From Amyloporia xantha (Eukaryota > Basidiomycota > Agaricomycetes > Polyporales > Adustoporiaceae), in contig JAYKKR010000007.1 in assembly GCA_036971615.1 (NCBI GenBank), positions 744,001-808,000 of the forward strand: 64,000 bases of DNA, given 5' to 3'. The notes under the pieces are model-generated. The model worked only from the letters and a program-made list of their open reading frames with translations. It was not told the DNA's origin and searched no databases. A program made the translations under genes and the position numbers. Below, piece after piece: positions 49,612 through 61,494 of the stretch (within the stretch, counting starts at the first letter, position 1; every line of letters begins with the position of its first letter).

Positions 49612-50673
49612 ATGAACATATACTCTCCCGGTCCCCCATATGAACATGGAGAGCCATGGTTTGAGGACGGAAATATTATCTTGCTCGCCGACCAATCCAA
49701 CGTCGTGTTCAAGGTCCATCGCGGCGTGCTCGCCCGACACTCGGAGATCTTCCAGACAATGTTCGAATTGCCGCCTCCCTCTCAATCCGACGTCGAGTCC
49801 GTGGACGATTGCCCGCTCGTCCGCATGTATGACTTGCCAGTCGAACTCAGCAATTTAATCAGGGCCTTGTATGACGGGGTGTAAGTCTTGTAATCTATCT
49901 CTGAGACCCGAGCCTGCTTGACTTCATGATCTAACAGTGTTTTTCAGGATCGCAATGCAGCAGATTTCTGCCATGTCGCTGGTATTCTGCGCCTGTCGAC
50001 GAAGTACTTCATAGCGCACCTACGCTCGCAGGCCATCCGGTTCCTCACCCGAACGTGGAGTCACACACTACGAGGACACGACGACATGCTGGAATTGGCC
50101 ATAAAGTCGCCTTTGGTCGATGGGACGTCTTATCCCTACGTCCACCCTCTGCACGTCCTCAATCTTGCTCGGGAGACGAACGTCATGATCGTCGTGCCAG
50201 CCGCGCTTTACTTCCTCTCCCTGTATCTGCTCCCCGACATCCTGCGAGGCGATCATCCTAAGCTGCAAGTAGTACATCCTTCGTGCCCCTCGACTGAGCT
50301 GTCGGCGGAAGATCTAAAGACCTACACAAACATGTTCCAGCACAGGATAGAAGTCTTGATGGACTTTGTCCGCCGTGTATGCGGCCAGCGGAGTGCGAGC
50401 GCCAAGTGTGCCAACGATGCAAGGACATGCGAGAAAGCCTTTGCAAGGTTAGCGACGACATTGTCTCGCGCGTGGATGATCCGAACAGGTCCCCTCCACT
50501 TTATGGTGCAAGCCATAGAGGAGCTAAACAACGACGCTACTGTCTGCGTACAATGTCGAAGCGCGTTCCGCGAGGATGTCTTGACTGCTCGGACAAAGAT
50601 ATGGGATCACCTTCCTTCTGTTGTTGACTTGCCTAGCTGGGAGGCCATGGAAATGACGGACCTTGCGTCTTAG
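49612..50673 (+). CDS. BTB/POZ-domain protein of the basidiomycete-expanded type
   Basis: Two exons, 49612-49880 and 49938-50673; 334 residues. The N-terminus is a BTB fold: EPWFEDGNIILLADQSNVVF, VHRGVLARHSEIFQTMFELP and, across the intron, DLPVELSNLIRALYDGVVF. After it come a helical region with KYFIAHLRSQAIRFL and a C-terminal stretch with several Cys pairs (CPS, CEK, CVQC). Agaricomycetes carry many such one-BTB proteins with no assigned role; some act as Cullin-3 adaptors, which is only a possibility here. There is no signal peptide or membrane segment. Confidence 0.85.
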
Positions 50674-51075
50674 CTACGAAGCATTTGCAGATCCGACATC
50701 AGTATATTCTTAACTTATTTTTGGGAGCAGCTGGGGATTTGATTTGTTTATGGGTTTGTGTAAATCCTGTACAACGGTGATACTGTAGTCTTGTAATATA
50801 CCTTAGATCAGATTTATACAATGTGTACCGCCGCTCGTTATCATTAGTTGCAAACTGTGATGTTCTCCGAAGGAATGACCTGCTTGATGATACGAACATA
50901 ATGGTATATGTTTTTATATGAGCTATATTCTGGAGCACTCGACCCGGTGGAAACGAAAAACAACGTACATATATATTACTTGCAAGTGAACAGCTGAGGA
51001 CATGGCGAAGTGACCAGTACAGTCAAACTCGCCATGCCTTGTTATATTCAACGAAACCGTCTGGTATCGCAGCTA
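50674..51075. other. Convergent intergenic region, no gene supported
   Basis: 3' flanks of the BTB and guanine-deaminase genes; AT-rich, with nothing recognised. Confidence 0.5.
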
Positions 51076-52699
51076 TTATTTGAAGTTTCTTGTGTCTATT
51101 TTTCTACCCTGGACCCACATGCCCTGGCGGTTCCTCACGTCTCCGAGGCACCACCACTTCTCAACCGTCTCGATCGTTAATTGCTTTCTCACATCGTTAT
51201 TGAGATCGAAGAAGTCCAGTGGGCCGATGCCATCTTCAGATTCATGATCGAAGACACGGACTGCAAATGAATGTATGAGCGTGAGTACAATTCGTCGCAG
51301 AGGCACCAGACCCACTGCACTGTGCGTCGAACGGCGCGCCAACGCTAAACGTCCCGCACCCACTTGGCAGGCCCAGCGCGACGGCCCCTCCACGAGTGGC
51401 AAGGTACAGCGCCTCCTTCCAATCCACAGCCAAACTTGCGCTCTGGTCCTCTTTCTCGTCAGTGGAAGCCAGGATCCGCGCCCCCTCCCGCATCCGCGAG
51501 ACAGCCACCGCTTGCCTCATGCAGCGCATGATATCTATATCGTACCCGCCCGCAATGTCTGTGCCCAGCCCGACTTTGACTCCAAGCTGCAGGGCCTCGC
51601 GCAGGCGAAACGGCTGAGCAGAGAAATACGCATTTGACAGGGGGCAATGAGCTATTGCCGCGTCGAACTTCGCCACTTGGCTGAGCGACGGCGGGTCGAG
51701 GAAGGTACAGTGTGCTTGCACCGTGCGGGACGTCAACAGGCCGCACTGGAATCGGTTTCAGAGGTGAGTGGGACGAGCATGGTGGGACGACGATTTACAC
51801 GGGCGAACACATCCATGTCATTTGCGCCCCGCTCGCGCCTGACCCATTCTACCTCGTCGTGTGCTTCGGCCATGTGGCTTTGAATGCGCAGACCTTTCTC
51901 CGCGGACAGCTCGGCCAAGCCTTCTAGGAGCTCGTCTGAACAAGTGGGAACGAAGCGCGGCGTTATAACGGGTTCAACAAGGCGCTCGTGGGTTGGTAAA
52001 TGCATCACCAAGTGTTGACACTCATCTGCGAAGGAACGAGCGGAGGAGAGTGAAAATTCAGATGACGCCTCGACATATGAAGGTCGCGACGATATGTCCA
52101 TGGACAGTTTGCCCACGAACGCCCGTATACCCGCTGCTTGCATGATCCGCGCAAGGATCAAGCTAGCATACTGAATCAATTGCCGTGCGATCTAATGAGG
52201 CAGACCACGGCAGACTCACTTCGTTTCTCTCCTGATAGTTCCAAAAAGTAGAACAGCTCCAGTACCGTTCTCAATGAGCCTCTCAGCGAGTCGTTTGTAC
52301 ACTCTTTCGGCTAATTTTGGATCTCTGTCTAAGCTCTCCTCGGCTTTGAATGCATACTCATCCAGCCACTCCATTAGCGGCAAGTGAAGGCCCGTGCCTT
52401 GATAAAGGAATTGAGGAGCATGCAGATGCAAATCACAGAATGTCGGGATGAGAAAACTGCCTCGAGCGAGCGTAGTTATGGGTTCTGTCGCACAGTCCAA
52501 TCTCTTCTGAGAGTTAGGTGCATTTGCTGGTGCTACATAGGTCAGGTATCCTGACTGATCAACATCTGGGATGTTGTCGAACATGAGTGACATCCAGCAC
52601 ATGAAGTACGATATACCCCAACTTGCCTAGTAAATGGTCCAGTAAGATATCGACTTCGCCGAGGGTTGGACAGTGCACAAGGTCTCCTCTGAGCAACAT
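51076..52699 (-). CDS. gud1: Guanine deaminase
   Basis: Five exons: 52699-52627, 52565-52220, 52162-51799, 51745-51316, 51260-51076; 465 residues. The enzyme hydrolyses guanine to xanthine and ammonia in purine salvage. The amidohydrolase metal motif is DLHLHAPQ (H71, H73), followed by the family text YQGTGLHLPLMEWLDEYAF, GIRAFVGKLSMD, ITPRFVPTCSDELL, IQSHMAEAHDEV (metal His), LTSRTVQAHC, IAHCPLSNAYFS and VGLGTDIAGGYD (metal Asp). Intron 1 (52626-52566) is GC-AG with the optimal donor AG|GCAAGT. The donor of intron 4 has alternatives within a few bases (GTGGGT chosen), so about four residues near 325 are uncertain. Confidence 0.94.
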
Positions 52700-53357
52700 G
52701 CTACTAAGCGGAGTCCGTTGCGGTGTAGACGGAAGTACCGAGAGAATTATAATAGCTTGAAGTCTCCAAGCCTTAATAAATAAAGACTCAAAGACTCAGC
52801 TCCTCAGATTATATTGAGCAACACAGGGATACTAAGGAACCTCCAGTTCCGGATTCACTGTCACGGTATGCACCGTATGGTAGTATGGTACCGCATGCGA
52901 TATGAGCCGTTATTGGCTAAGATGATGCAGCGGAGAAGATTGTGGATCGACGCTGTGAACTCGCCTCCTGGACCCCGGTTGACGAAACAGGTGGCACGGA
53001 ATTGTAAACATACTGTTTCTTAGAGGCTGTCAGAGGACTACTGGCAGTCTTAGTCTACTGCTGTGACGGGTAGATGACCTACTCATTTCTACGTGCCTGA
53101 CGCAGCTGATCAGATTTATTCCACTCAAGTGTCGTCGACGTCATTGTACACTGTTTCCTTTCAAAAGCGACCCATAGAAATGGACTAGCAGCCACATCCC
53201 GCACTTGATTGTGGGGGTTACTCCACCATATAGAAAGCAGTAGAGCCTGCGGAGGGCCTATGTGTACTTTGGGATGTTCAGACTCGCTCTGTCAGGACTA
53301 GCAAAAACTACAACCCCAGGCTTTACATCAAACTCTCTAACTAGAAAAACATCAACC
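52700..53357. other. Divergent intergenic region, no gene supported
   Basis: Shared upstream region of guanine deaminase and the questin-oxidase-like gene. An in-frame ATG at 53274 could extend the latter by 28 residues. Confidence 0.5.
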
Positions 53358-55140
53358 ATGGCCTCCCGCCTTCCACCCACCATCCGCCAGGGGATTCTCA
53401 ACGTGCCCGGTGCTAGTGCAGAATCTAAAGTCACCGTGGAACGCCTCTTGGAGGAGGACAGGAACACGAACCACTGTTTCTTCGGAAAGATCGGGTTGCA
53501 TAACCATCTCAGCCACCAGTGAGCTCATATAACACTTGTCAATCCACCAGGAGGCCTGCACTGAGCATGTTTCCAACAGCTTGTTAGCGGCCTACGACTT
53601 GGGAGCCCCTCCCGCGCTCTTGCGGGCGATATATGATACAGAGAAGAGCGGCCTGTCCCCGATCCACTTAGCTAACAGGAGGGAAGGTGTCGTAGAAGAA
53701 CAGTCTGTCATTCTGACGTCCAAGAACTGGACAGAGTATTTAGGACAAGAGAAGTGCGCATGAATATCCTATAAATTCTTGAGTTACGCCAGACTGAATG
53801 CAGGCTGCTCCAGATACTATGCAAATCTCGTCGCATTCTTCGCTTATGAGATAGCTTCCCTAGGGTCCAGCGAAGTACTGGAGAGATATGTCTTTGCGCC
53901 TGCTGCAAACGGCAATGGTGCCCACATGTTGTTGAGATTCGTGGGCGGCGCGTGAGTGTCTAATCTATGACAAGTGCTCCATCTCAGTACTGACTCGCGG
54001 TGTGTCTGAATCGTCAGTCTGCATCCTCTCATTCAAACAGGGGTACGTCTGATCTTTAAGCAAGAACAGGTCTCGAATTGATGAGACCGACAGTATGGTG
54101 TCGAGTTTGGTAGTGACGCCATGGTGGCCCAAGGTGAGGGATCTTGTTTAGTTCGACAAGCGAACGCGCTCAAGGAATCCGCACAGCCTTAGCGCAGACG
54201 GCGGCGCACCGTCCATTCGTGCCAGAATTATTCGACCTCGAGAACATAGAGCAGTCCGACGACAGGTTTACAGGCGGCTCCTCGAACCCAGCACACCGTC
54301 AACCTGCCAAAAGGCAGTTCCCTCCTCGCGATTCTGCGGCAAGCCTACGACTCCCCCATGATGTTGCCCGTCATGCCATACGACCCTAACGCCCCCCTGC
54401 GCGTGCGTATCAAAGACGCCCTCGCGGACCCCAACCGCCCCGCCGAGCTCCGCCGCTTAGCCGCGCAGTGGCAAGTCGACACGACGCGCGGCCAGTCCGA
54501 GCTCGACGCGAAGCTGGAGGAGCTCCACTGGGTCGCCGCCCTGCTGCTCACGGGCAGCGGACACCCGGGGCGCGCTCCTCGCCTTGATTTCTTCCTGATG
54601 CACGTCCTCAACGCGTCGCTCTTTATGCCCTCTCTCCTCGCCGCGCTTCCCAACATGGAGTCGCGCGCGATGCTCCTTCGCGCGTTCATCCCCGTGCTGC
54701 TCATGTACCTCGAAATCCGCGGTCGTCCTCGCATCAACCCGGAGCTGCTCATGTCGTACACGGCGACGCCTGGCCCGCCGGGTGCGCGCCCCCGTCCTGA
54801 TGACTCTGCAATCGGCGACTCACAGGAGGCTGCGTACATCAACCCCTGGTCGGCGATCGTCTCCTCGGTCCTGCACGCCCCCGATCCGCACACCCTTAAG
54901 GCCATTCGAGCCTTGTATTATTCTGCTCAGAGGTACGGGACCGCGCCGTCTGGTGGGGCAATTGGCGCGTTCGACAAGGAGGGCAGGGAGACGCACGTGG
55001 GGATGGCAAAGGCGGATGGTACGATATTCGTCAGGGCAGCCGGCGTCGTGATGAACACGCTCGGATGGGTGACCCACGGACAGACGGCCGGAGAATGGGA
55101 TCGGAGCGCACTCGGATGGGATGAAGCTTGGAATGACTGA
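53358..55140 (+). CDS. Questin-oxidase-like protein (AflY/DUF4243 family), with a one-base frame conflict
   Basis: Exons: 53358-53518, 53580-53753, 53814-53951, 54018-54042, 54094-54133, 54187-55140; about 496 residues if the frame is continuous. Family members (AflY, questin oxidases) carry out Baeyer-Villiger-type ring openings in polyketide pathways, but most fungal homologues are uncharacterised. Visible signatures: NHLSHHLLAAYDLGAPP, WTEYLGQEKYYANLVAFFAYE, FVGGALHPLIQTGYGVEFGSD, ALAQTAAHRP, then ILRQAYDSPMMLPVMPYDPN, LLTGSGHPGRAPRLDFFLMH and a TM-like helix. The start has a strong ACCATGG context. Within exon 6 an AAAA run (54309-54312) puts the upstream and downstream conserved halves one base out of frame; unrepaired, translation stops at 54389. 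Confidence 0.8.
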
Positions 55141-55283
55141 ATTGGTAATTTGAAGTATTAAAGGGTTGTAATGGAGATAGGTGGTAATTTGTAGTCTGTC
55201 GTGGTAATTGATTAATGTACCTGCACCTTGAAGCTCAGGACGTTGTATTGGCTCGTGTCTTGGACCCGAGCCCGTCGAGTGAG

Positions 55284-56583
55284 TTACTCGTCCTCATCGT
55301 CTTCGGAATCCTCATCACAGTTCCAATAATCCTCTTCGCTTTCCTCGCCCCGCTGGCGTCTCTCTTCACGCTCTTTCTCTCGCTGTTTCCGCCTCTCCTC
55401 TCTCTCCTTTGCAAGGGCTTGTTGTCGTGCAGACTCCTCTTCCCAATTGAATATAGCCAGTTCCTTCTTGCGGGCGCACGAGCCAATTTCACCTGCGACA
55501 TACTTGGCAAAGGTGGTCGGGTCGTAGATGAGATCGGAGACTTTCTTTGTCTTCGGGTCCCATTCCTGCAAGACGGGAGGCATGAGAACGAAATGTCCCG
55601 CTCATGGTGACGAGGACAACTTACATCATAAATCTCTTGACACGCATCTTCAATGGGAGGCTAGAAAGTTTACGATTGATGAGCGCGGACAGGTTCTGGA
55701 TATAGGGGACGACTCACAGCTCCCTTCGCAGTTAGGACAATTGGGTAGTTGGTTGGAGGATCACGTCTATACATATACCCGCCGTCCTTGGAAGTATGGA
55801 CCGAGATGTGAACGTCCCAACTCGCTGAGGTATGGTCACGCAAGACGTCCATTAAATCCAGAGCAAGCGACAAATCACAGACTCACAGCCCAAGTCATAC
55901 TCCATCTGAATGGCGATCTTCCGGTTACCGCATTCACCTTTGCTTGCGTTCTTTCTTCTCTCCGTGTTCCACACTTCACCGAGGGTTACCTCGTGGTCCT
56001 GTTTGATCACGTTGGCCTCAAAGTCATCGAAGCCATAGGACGGCCTGCCCCGTCTTCGTCCAGACGGCTTCAGTTGCATGACGGGTGCGTGTTTCTTCCT
56101 ATCGTACTCGAACCACCAGTTTTCCCACTCCTCCAAGTTCTCCACCGTCCTCTCGGGCTCAGGCGGGATTTTCTGCCCGAACGACTTGATCTCGCCAGGG
56201 CGCCACTGGGCAGAGTACATGACAACGTTGGTACACACTGAGAACTCGTGCAGATGATGCCCAGACCACCCGAAGATCAGGAGTATAAACCGGTAGAGAT
56301 TCGCGAAGGTGAAGGTGAGCGGAAGCCGGACGATGCGATAGACACCTTTGAAACGGCATAACTGAACACGCAGCTGGACGTAGGTGGGAGAAGGAGGTGG
56401 GAGTATGGTGTACGGATCGGGTCCTGCGGCTTCATCGGGCTCTGGAGACTCAGAGAAAAAAGCGAATCTAGGACGCTTGGAGACGGTTGGGGGAGGATCG
56501 ACGTTCTCATTTGCATCGTGCACGCGTTTCGCCCCCGCCGCCGACTCCGATTCGTCCGTATTCAGTACGTCAGTTAGCGGCAT
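55284..56583 (-). CDS. PRiA4-ORF3-like domain protein
   Basis: Four exons: 56583-55887, 55824-55718, 55660-55625 (36 nt), 55565-55284; 373 residues. The central domain resembles plasmid pRiA4b ORF-3-like proteins: YVQLRVQLCRFKGVYRIVRL followed by FANLYRFILLIFGWSGHHLH, then a second half around QDHEVTLGEVW and QMEYDLGSSWDVHISVH. The N-terminal about 80 residues are disordered with a KRP basic patch. The C-terminus is a long charged helix (AREERRKQREKEREERRQ type) ending in an Asp/Glu run, suggesting nuclear or nucleic-acid-related location. The molecular role is unknown. The gene is convergent with the questin-oxidase-like gene, 143 nt away. Confidence 0.82.
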
Positions 56584-56960
56584 GTTTCTGCAACACGATC
56601 GAGGGGAAAAGGCATGCATCAGCTTTTACGTACTCGACAACTAAAATTGACTGATAGCGACTAACTTTAATCAATACGTTAGTGAAGGCGCACCTATAAA
56701 ATGACTATTGAAAGATAGGAATTATATGAAGTCTAACATCGAGCGGGTGCACTAGCGTGTGCTGGCTTAACGGTGGTAGTGGTAGTCAAAAGTGCCAGCA
56801 TACCATTCATATCGTGCCGTCTGTGCGCCAAATAAATAGACGCGTCGCGTCAAAACTCCCACGTGACCGCGTTTATAGGCCTCTTACTGTGTCTGTTGCG
56901 AGACGTCTATTGCAGGATCGTAGAACACCTCCAGAGAACAGTCTATCGATACAGTCCGAA
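56584..56960. other. Intergenic stretch, no gene supported
   Basis: Promoter of the PRiA4-type gene and 3' flank of the ligase gene. Confidence 0.5.
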
Positions 56961-59205
56961 TTACAATTTGGCGTAACTACTCCGTCTTTGTGCCTCATAA
57001 CCATCTTGTAGTAGACGGCGGAGTACCTTACCTGTTGGCGACTTTGGAATCTGTTCCGGAATGTTGATATAAAGACGCAGACAACGCATCCGGAAGACCA
57101 CACACCTCATGTACAGATTCAATGCCGCCCCGAAGCCACTTGTACGTGCTCAGATTCTTCCTCACCCACGCATCCAGAACTTGCAATGCCTGAGTTTCCC
57201 CTCGCCTCCTACCCTCCTCGCTAAGGACGACCCATGCTCGGGGTATCTTCTCATCAGATGTCCGCCCGCCGGAAACGCCTCCGACACACGCGTCCACCAC
57301 AAGCTTATCCGGATGTCCAACGAGGGCTTCTTCTATTTCAGTGGGCGACACCTGAGCGCCTGATACCTTCAGAGTGTCCTACATTGACATCGGTAAGTAC
57401 CTGATCCGGAATGACGGCGTCTAACCAACCTTCGCTCTGTCTACGAAACTGGAAAAAGCGTGAACAACGATGGTAGAAATCACCGCGTGGTCCAGAGCAT
57501 ATAAGGGGCTCACTATAATCTGCCTAGCTCATCTACTTTGAAGTGGTCTCCTGTCTTCAACCAGCCATCTTCCACGAATGTTTGCCTCGTCGCCTCCTCG
57601 TTGCGCCAGTAGCCCATGGCAATATTGCCGCCCCTAAGCCAGAACTCACCTGGCTCATTCGTGCTTGCATCCATGCCGTCCTCGCGGACAACGCGCCCTT
57701 CCATGCCCGGAAGCAGGACACCGACTGAGCCAGTGACTGGTGGTATGCGGCCGCCAAACATGCTCGGTGATGGCATCCGTGTTGCGCTGATTGTCTGTAG
57801 CGCTCAGCCGTCAAGACTGGAGGGCCAAAATCAAGCATGGATGACTCACTACTTCAGACATACCGAAACCTACGCGATAACAGTGACGGAGGCACTCTAG
57901 TCATAAAGTCTGTAGGACATACCTTGCGATATTTCAAGAGCTTCGTTGATCGTCTCTCTAAGCCGGTTTGCAAGCTTGGGGGGCAGGTGGGCGGCGCCAC
58001 TTACTACTGACATAACAGATACGAAGTCCTGCCGGCGGAATTGTTTGTTATGCAGCAATTGATGGATGGCAGAGGGGATTAGGTAGAGCAGATTTATGCG
58101 GTATCTGTTTTGTAGGAATAGTGCCCTTGAGTCGTCTCGTGGGGCAGGCGATCAGTGGATTCGACGCACTTTGGAACCAGCTTCAGAACAAGATCAATAT
58201 CCCATTTAGGGATAACAACGAAGGTAAGGGGCGTCCAGAAGCCACGGAAGCAGAACATGTGCAACCCATATGTGTGATACATCGGTAGGAAGGCCAATGC
58301 CACTGGAGGGGTATCCTACCCGAAAGTTAATGTCGCCCTTCCGCAAGCTCGGTAGAGAACGAAGAGGTACTAACCAATACTGGGCGATTGTCTAACCGAT
58401 ACACAATGTCGTTCTGTGCGAGCGTATAGCAAATATTTCCATGGGACACCATTACGGCTGATAGAGATCAAATGAAACATCTATGAGCGGCAATAATTTC
58501 ACGGTCATTGCCGCACATAGAACGACTGACCTTTCGGCAGGCCGGTCGTTCCGCTCGAGAAAATGAGGTACGCTAATGTATCCCGCTTTGCAGATCTCAC
58601 TGGCACCCTGGGCGTACGGCGCGTCTTGACATGGTCAATAAGCTCGCCGAAGCTTTTCCTACCCTGGACCCGATCGCCAAGGGTATATATGCAGTTTTCG
58701 GGGAGGCCCACTTCACGTGCGGCCTGGAGAGCAGTATTCAGCAGAGCGGGCTGGACAAATATCCGGGTGGCTTTTGATGTGCGTAGACTATGTACTAGTT
58801 CAAAGGCCGTGGCATGAGCAGAGAGTAGGGCGATCGGAGTCGTGATGCACAAAAGGGAGTGGACCAAGACGACATAGTCCTGGACGTGCAAATTTTTCAG
58901 AAAAATGCTTAACGTTTCCACAGAGTCAAAATCATCACCAGAACATTGTGGCTATATATTCCAATGATTTCGTCTTCGTTGACACCTATGCCTAGTCCAC
59001 CCGCTGAGACTGGTGCGCTCAGGGCCGTTGCACCATCACGGACTCTCTCCAGAAAATCGACCCTTGATACCTTCTGCCCCGTCAGGCCGTCAATATGAAG
59101 CGTGTAGTCTTTTGTGCTAGCTCGTCCGGGTAGATTGAAAAGAAAATCATGTACATTCACTTCATGCAGTGGCGGGACCGGACCGAACGGGGACTGAAAC
59201 GCCAT
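56961..59205 (-). CDS. Peroxisomal acyl-CoA synthetase / 4-coumarate-CoA-ligase-like enzyme
   Basis: Ten exons: 59205-58939, 58879-58531, 58457-58375, 58315-58170, 58104-57923, 57869-57850 (20 nt), 57794-57514, 57448-57430 (19 nt), 57378-57106, 57050-56961; 569 residues. Adenylate-forming enzymes activate a carboxylic acid with ATP, then pass it to CoA. Motifs: YLIFSSGTTGLPK (P-loop, residues 193-205), YHTYGLHMF, QGFGMSE (the acyl/AMP motif, part of it in the 20-nt exon), GEFWLRGGNIAMGYW, WLKTGDHFKVDELG and FVDRAKDTLKVSGAQVSP, and near the end EIPKSPTGKVLRR with the catalytic Lys. The protein ends in YAKL, a PTS1-type peroxisomal signal. Substrate cannot be told from sequence; 4CL-like and medium-chain fatty acids are both plausible. 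Confidence 0.93.
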
Positions 59206-60018
59206 TTTGCCCAGTCAAATTGGGAGGCGAGTTTGACGAGGGGCGGGGAAGGTGGGGGGAATTTGAAGAGGTGGTGGTGCAGAGACATCATGGGTTCCGT
59301 GGGATCTTGTGAATAAAAGTATGGCCAACCTGGCCGGGTGCCAGTGCTTGATGCGGAGCTCGCACTGGCAGCCAACCGGCAGAACTGCAAAAACCGGGGA
59401 GGTTTACCGGACAAAACGCGCTCTGGCTAGATGCGTGGGTCGAATCGCTTTGCTTCCGTGCTCTGTCGGCCCTTGTGACTCACGAGATCAGAGCGAACCA
59501 TATTCGCTGTCCGGCGCGAGCTACGACTCACTGTCAAAGTCTGCGATTTGATCTCAGGGCCGGCGGTATTAGCTGGTTATATAAATTATACTTATCACAT
59601 GCGCTGTGATCTCTGCGGGAGTCGATCGCTCGCTATCGCACGTCCGGGTGCTGGATACCGTAGCCAGGCAACAGAAGATTCATGTAAAAGCAACGTTTCA
59701 TTCCTAAGTATATATTTCACAGGCATCTGACTAGACAAGCACTCATCGTCAACGCACAAAACGTTCCAGTCGATGACTCCCAAGAAATCCGGAGGATAGC
59801 ATCAACGATAAAGTACATGTATAACCTAGCTATGTATGTGATGGCATTAGAGAGCGACAGCAGATGTTAGATGAAGCAGCGATAAATAGGGAATACACAA
59901 GAATCGTACAATCAATCTCAGAAAGCGAATCAAACGAAGAGAAGACTCGAAACTTCTCCGCAGCATTCTATTGGACGTAGGCCTCCTCACATATCGAGTC
60001 CCCAAGACATCGATCCAC
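59206..60018. other. Intergenic stretch, no gene supported
   Basis: Ligase promoter and 3' flank of the 7-TM gene. Short frames only. Confidence 0.5.
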
Positions 60019-61494
60019 TTACTTCTCCTGCACGAACTGTTCGTGCGTCTCCGTGTCAATGGTGATCTTGACACCCTCGTCCTTGTCCACGTCCTCGGCG
60101 TTGACAGGCTCGATCGGGTAGATGCCACCCTTCTCACCGCCGTTGACGCTGCTTTTACCGTCTTCGCCCACCCAGTCAGCCCCCTTGCTTTCTGTTCCAA
60201 GCGGCACGGTGTACGTCGCCGGCTGCACCTGCTGGACGGAGAGCACGGGATTCGAAGTGACGCCCGCGATACGCTGGGACCTGATGGTACCTGCGGAGCG
60301 CGCGTTCGAAGTCTTGGAACCGGCGTAGCGCCCACCATTGGCGAGGGGTCCCCGGACGGCGAGGATGATGCGCATTGTCATGGAAGACGTCAGAACAGCG
60401 GCCATACTGATTTCTTTATGAGTCCCCGCATCGCATGAAAGGCAGTGTGTTAGCAACGCACCTCGTCACGATCGTGCGGATAGGATCCTCCGGGCCAGTA
60501 GGAGTGATAATGAACCAGAAGAACATGTTCACCATGTTGACGATCCAGATAGCCTATTGCGCGTCAGTGACGAGCAACCACGAAACGACAAATCAACTTA
60601 CCGCGTACAAATTGAGACCGTCACGGAGCATAAGCTTCCAGAGGTTCACTGGTTTGGCCTTCCATGATCTGTGCGAGCGCTGCAAAGCCAGAACGAGCTA
60701 TTTTTGAATGATATCAGTCTGACGGGCTGTCAAGAAATGACGCCAACACGCACCGAGGCGGTGTAAAGGAGGGTGGCCGACAGCCAGTAAATGCCAACCC
60801 AGTTGTGTTTTGGTTCTGCGATGCAACCCTGTCCTACCTCTAGCGGCGTAGCTGGGGGAAAGATCCGTTTGAGGAAGAGACAAAGACTAATGAGGAATGC
60901 GACGTACAACGGTAGAAGCCGCAGCAGATGGCTGTCACGACTATTTGCACAGCATACAGACTTCCCATCCCATAGAGAACAGACCGGCTCTTCTCGTATA
61001 TGGCGTGGATCCGGTAGACATGGACAAAGGACGTTATGGCCAGCAGGAAGGCGGTGCAGATCGGCTCAAACAGGTAGAATTTTGAACAGCGCTGCACAAT
61101 GAAATGAGAGACTGATCGAGATATATGGTGAGATGACTGCTAACCTCCTGGGTCCACGCCGTGTCAAAGAAGGCGATCCCTGCGCAGCGAGATAAGGAAG
61201 GCAAGGAAGCGCGCGCAGATCAGAAAACGCACCGACGACAGTGAATTCAGCTGGTACGTAAAGTCTGAGAAGGTAGTAGATGAGCTTCAAGAGGGGCCAG
61301 CCGCGACTCCGCATGAGGCGCCATGTCCGGGGGGTCAAAACGAGGACATCCCAGGCCGCGACGGTCAGGGTACAGACAAAGAAGTACTTCTGAGCGGATA
61401 GATGGGCGGGAAGGTCGAGGGAGGGTGGCAGTGTGATGGTCGAGTTGCCACTGTCTGTCGAATTGCCTGTCGAGTTAGTGCTGTTGCCAGACAT
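60019..61494 (-). CDS. Seven-transmembrane orphan protein
   Basis: Seven exons: 61494-61233, 61179-61145 (35 nt), 61091-60908, 60851-60754, 60697-60602, 60553-60462, 60406-60019; 384 residues. The N-terminus has four or five N-S/G-T sequons (NSTNSTGNST), so it should face the lumen or outside. Seven hydrophobic segments follow, about residues 36-52, 72-95, 108-130, 138-160, 174-196, 212-232 and 245-262. A soluble tail of about 110 residues is acidic at its end. The layout is that of a large agaricomycete family of 7-TM proteins without known ligand. It lacks the features of STE3 pheromone receptors that I would expect to see. Confidence 0.82.
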
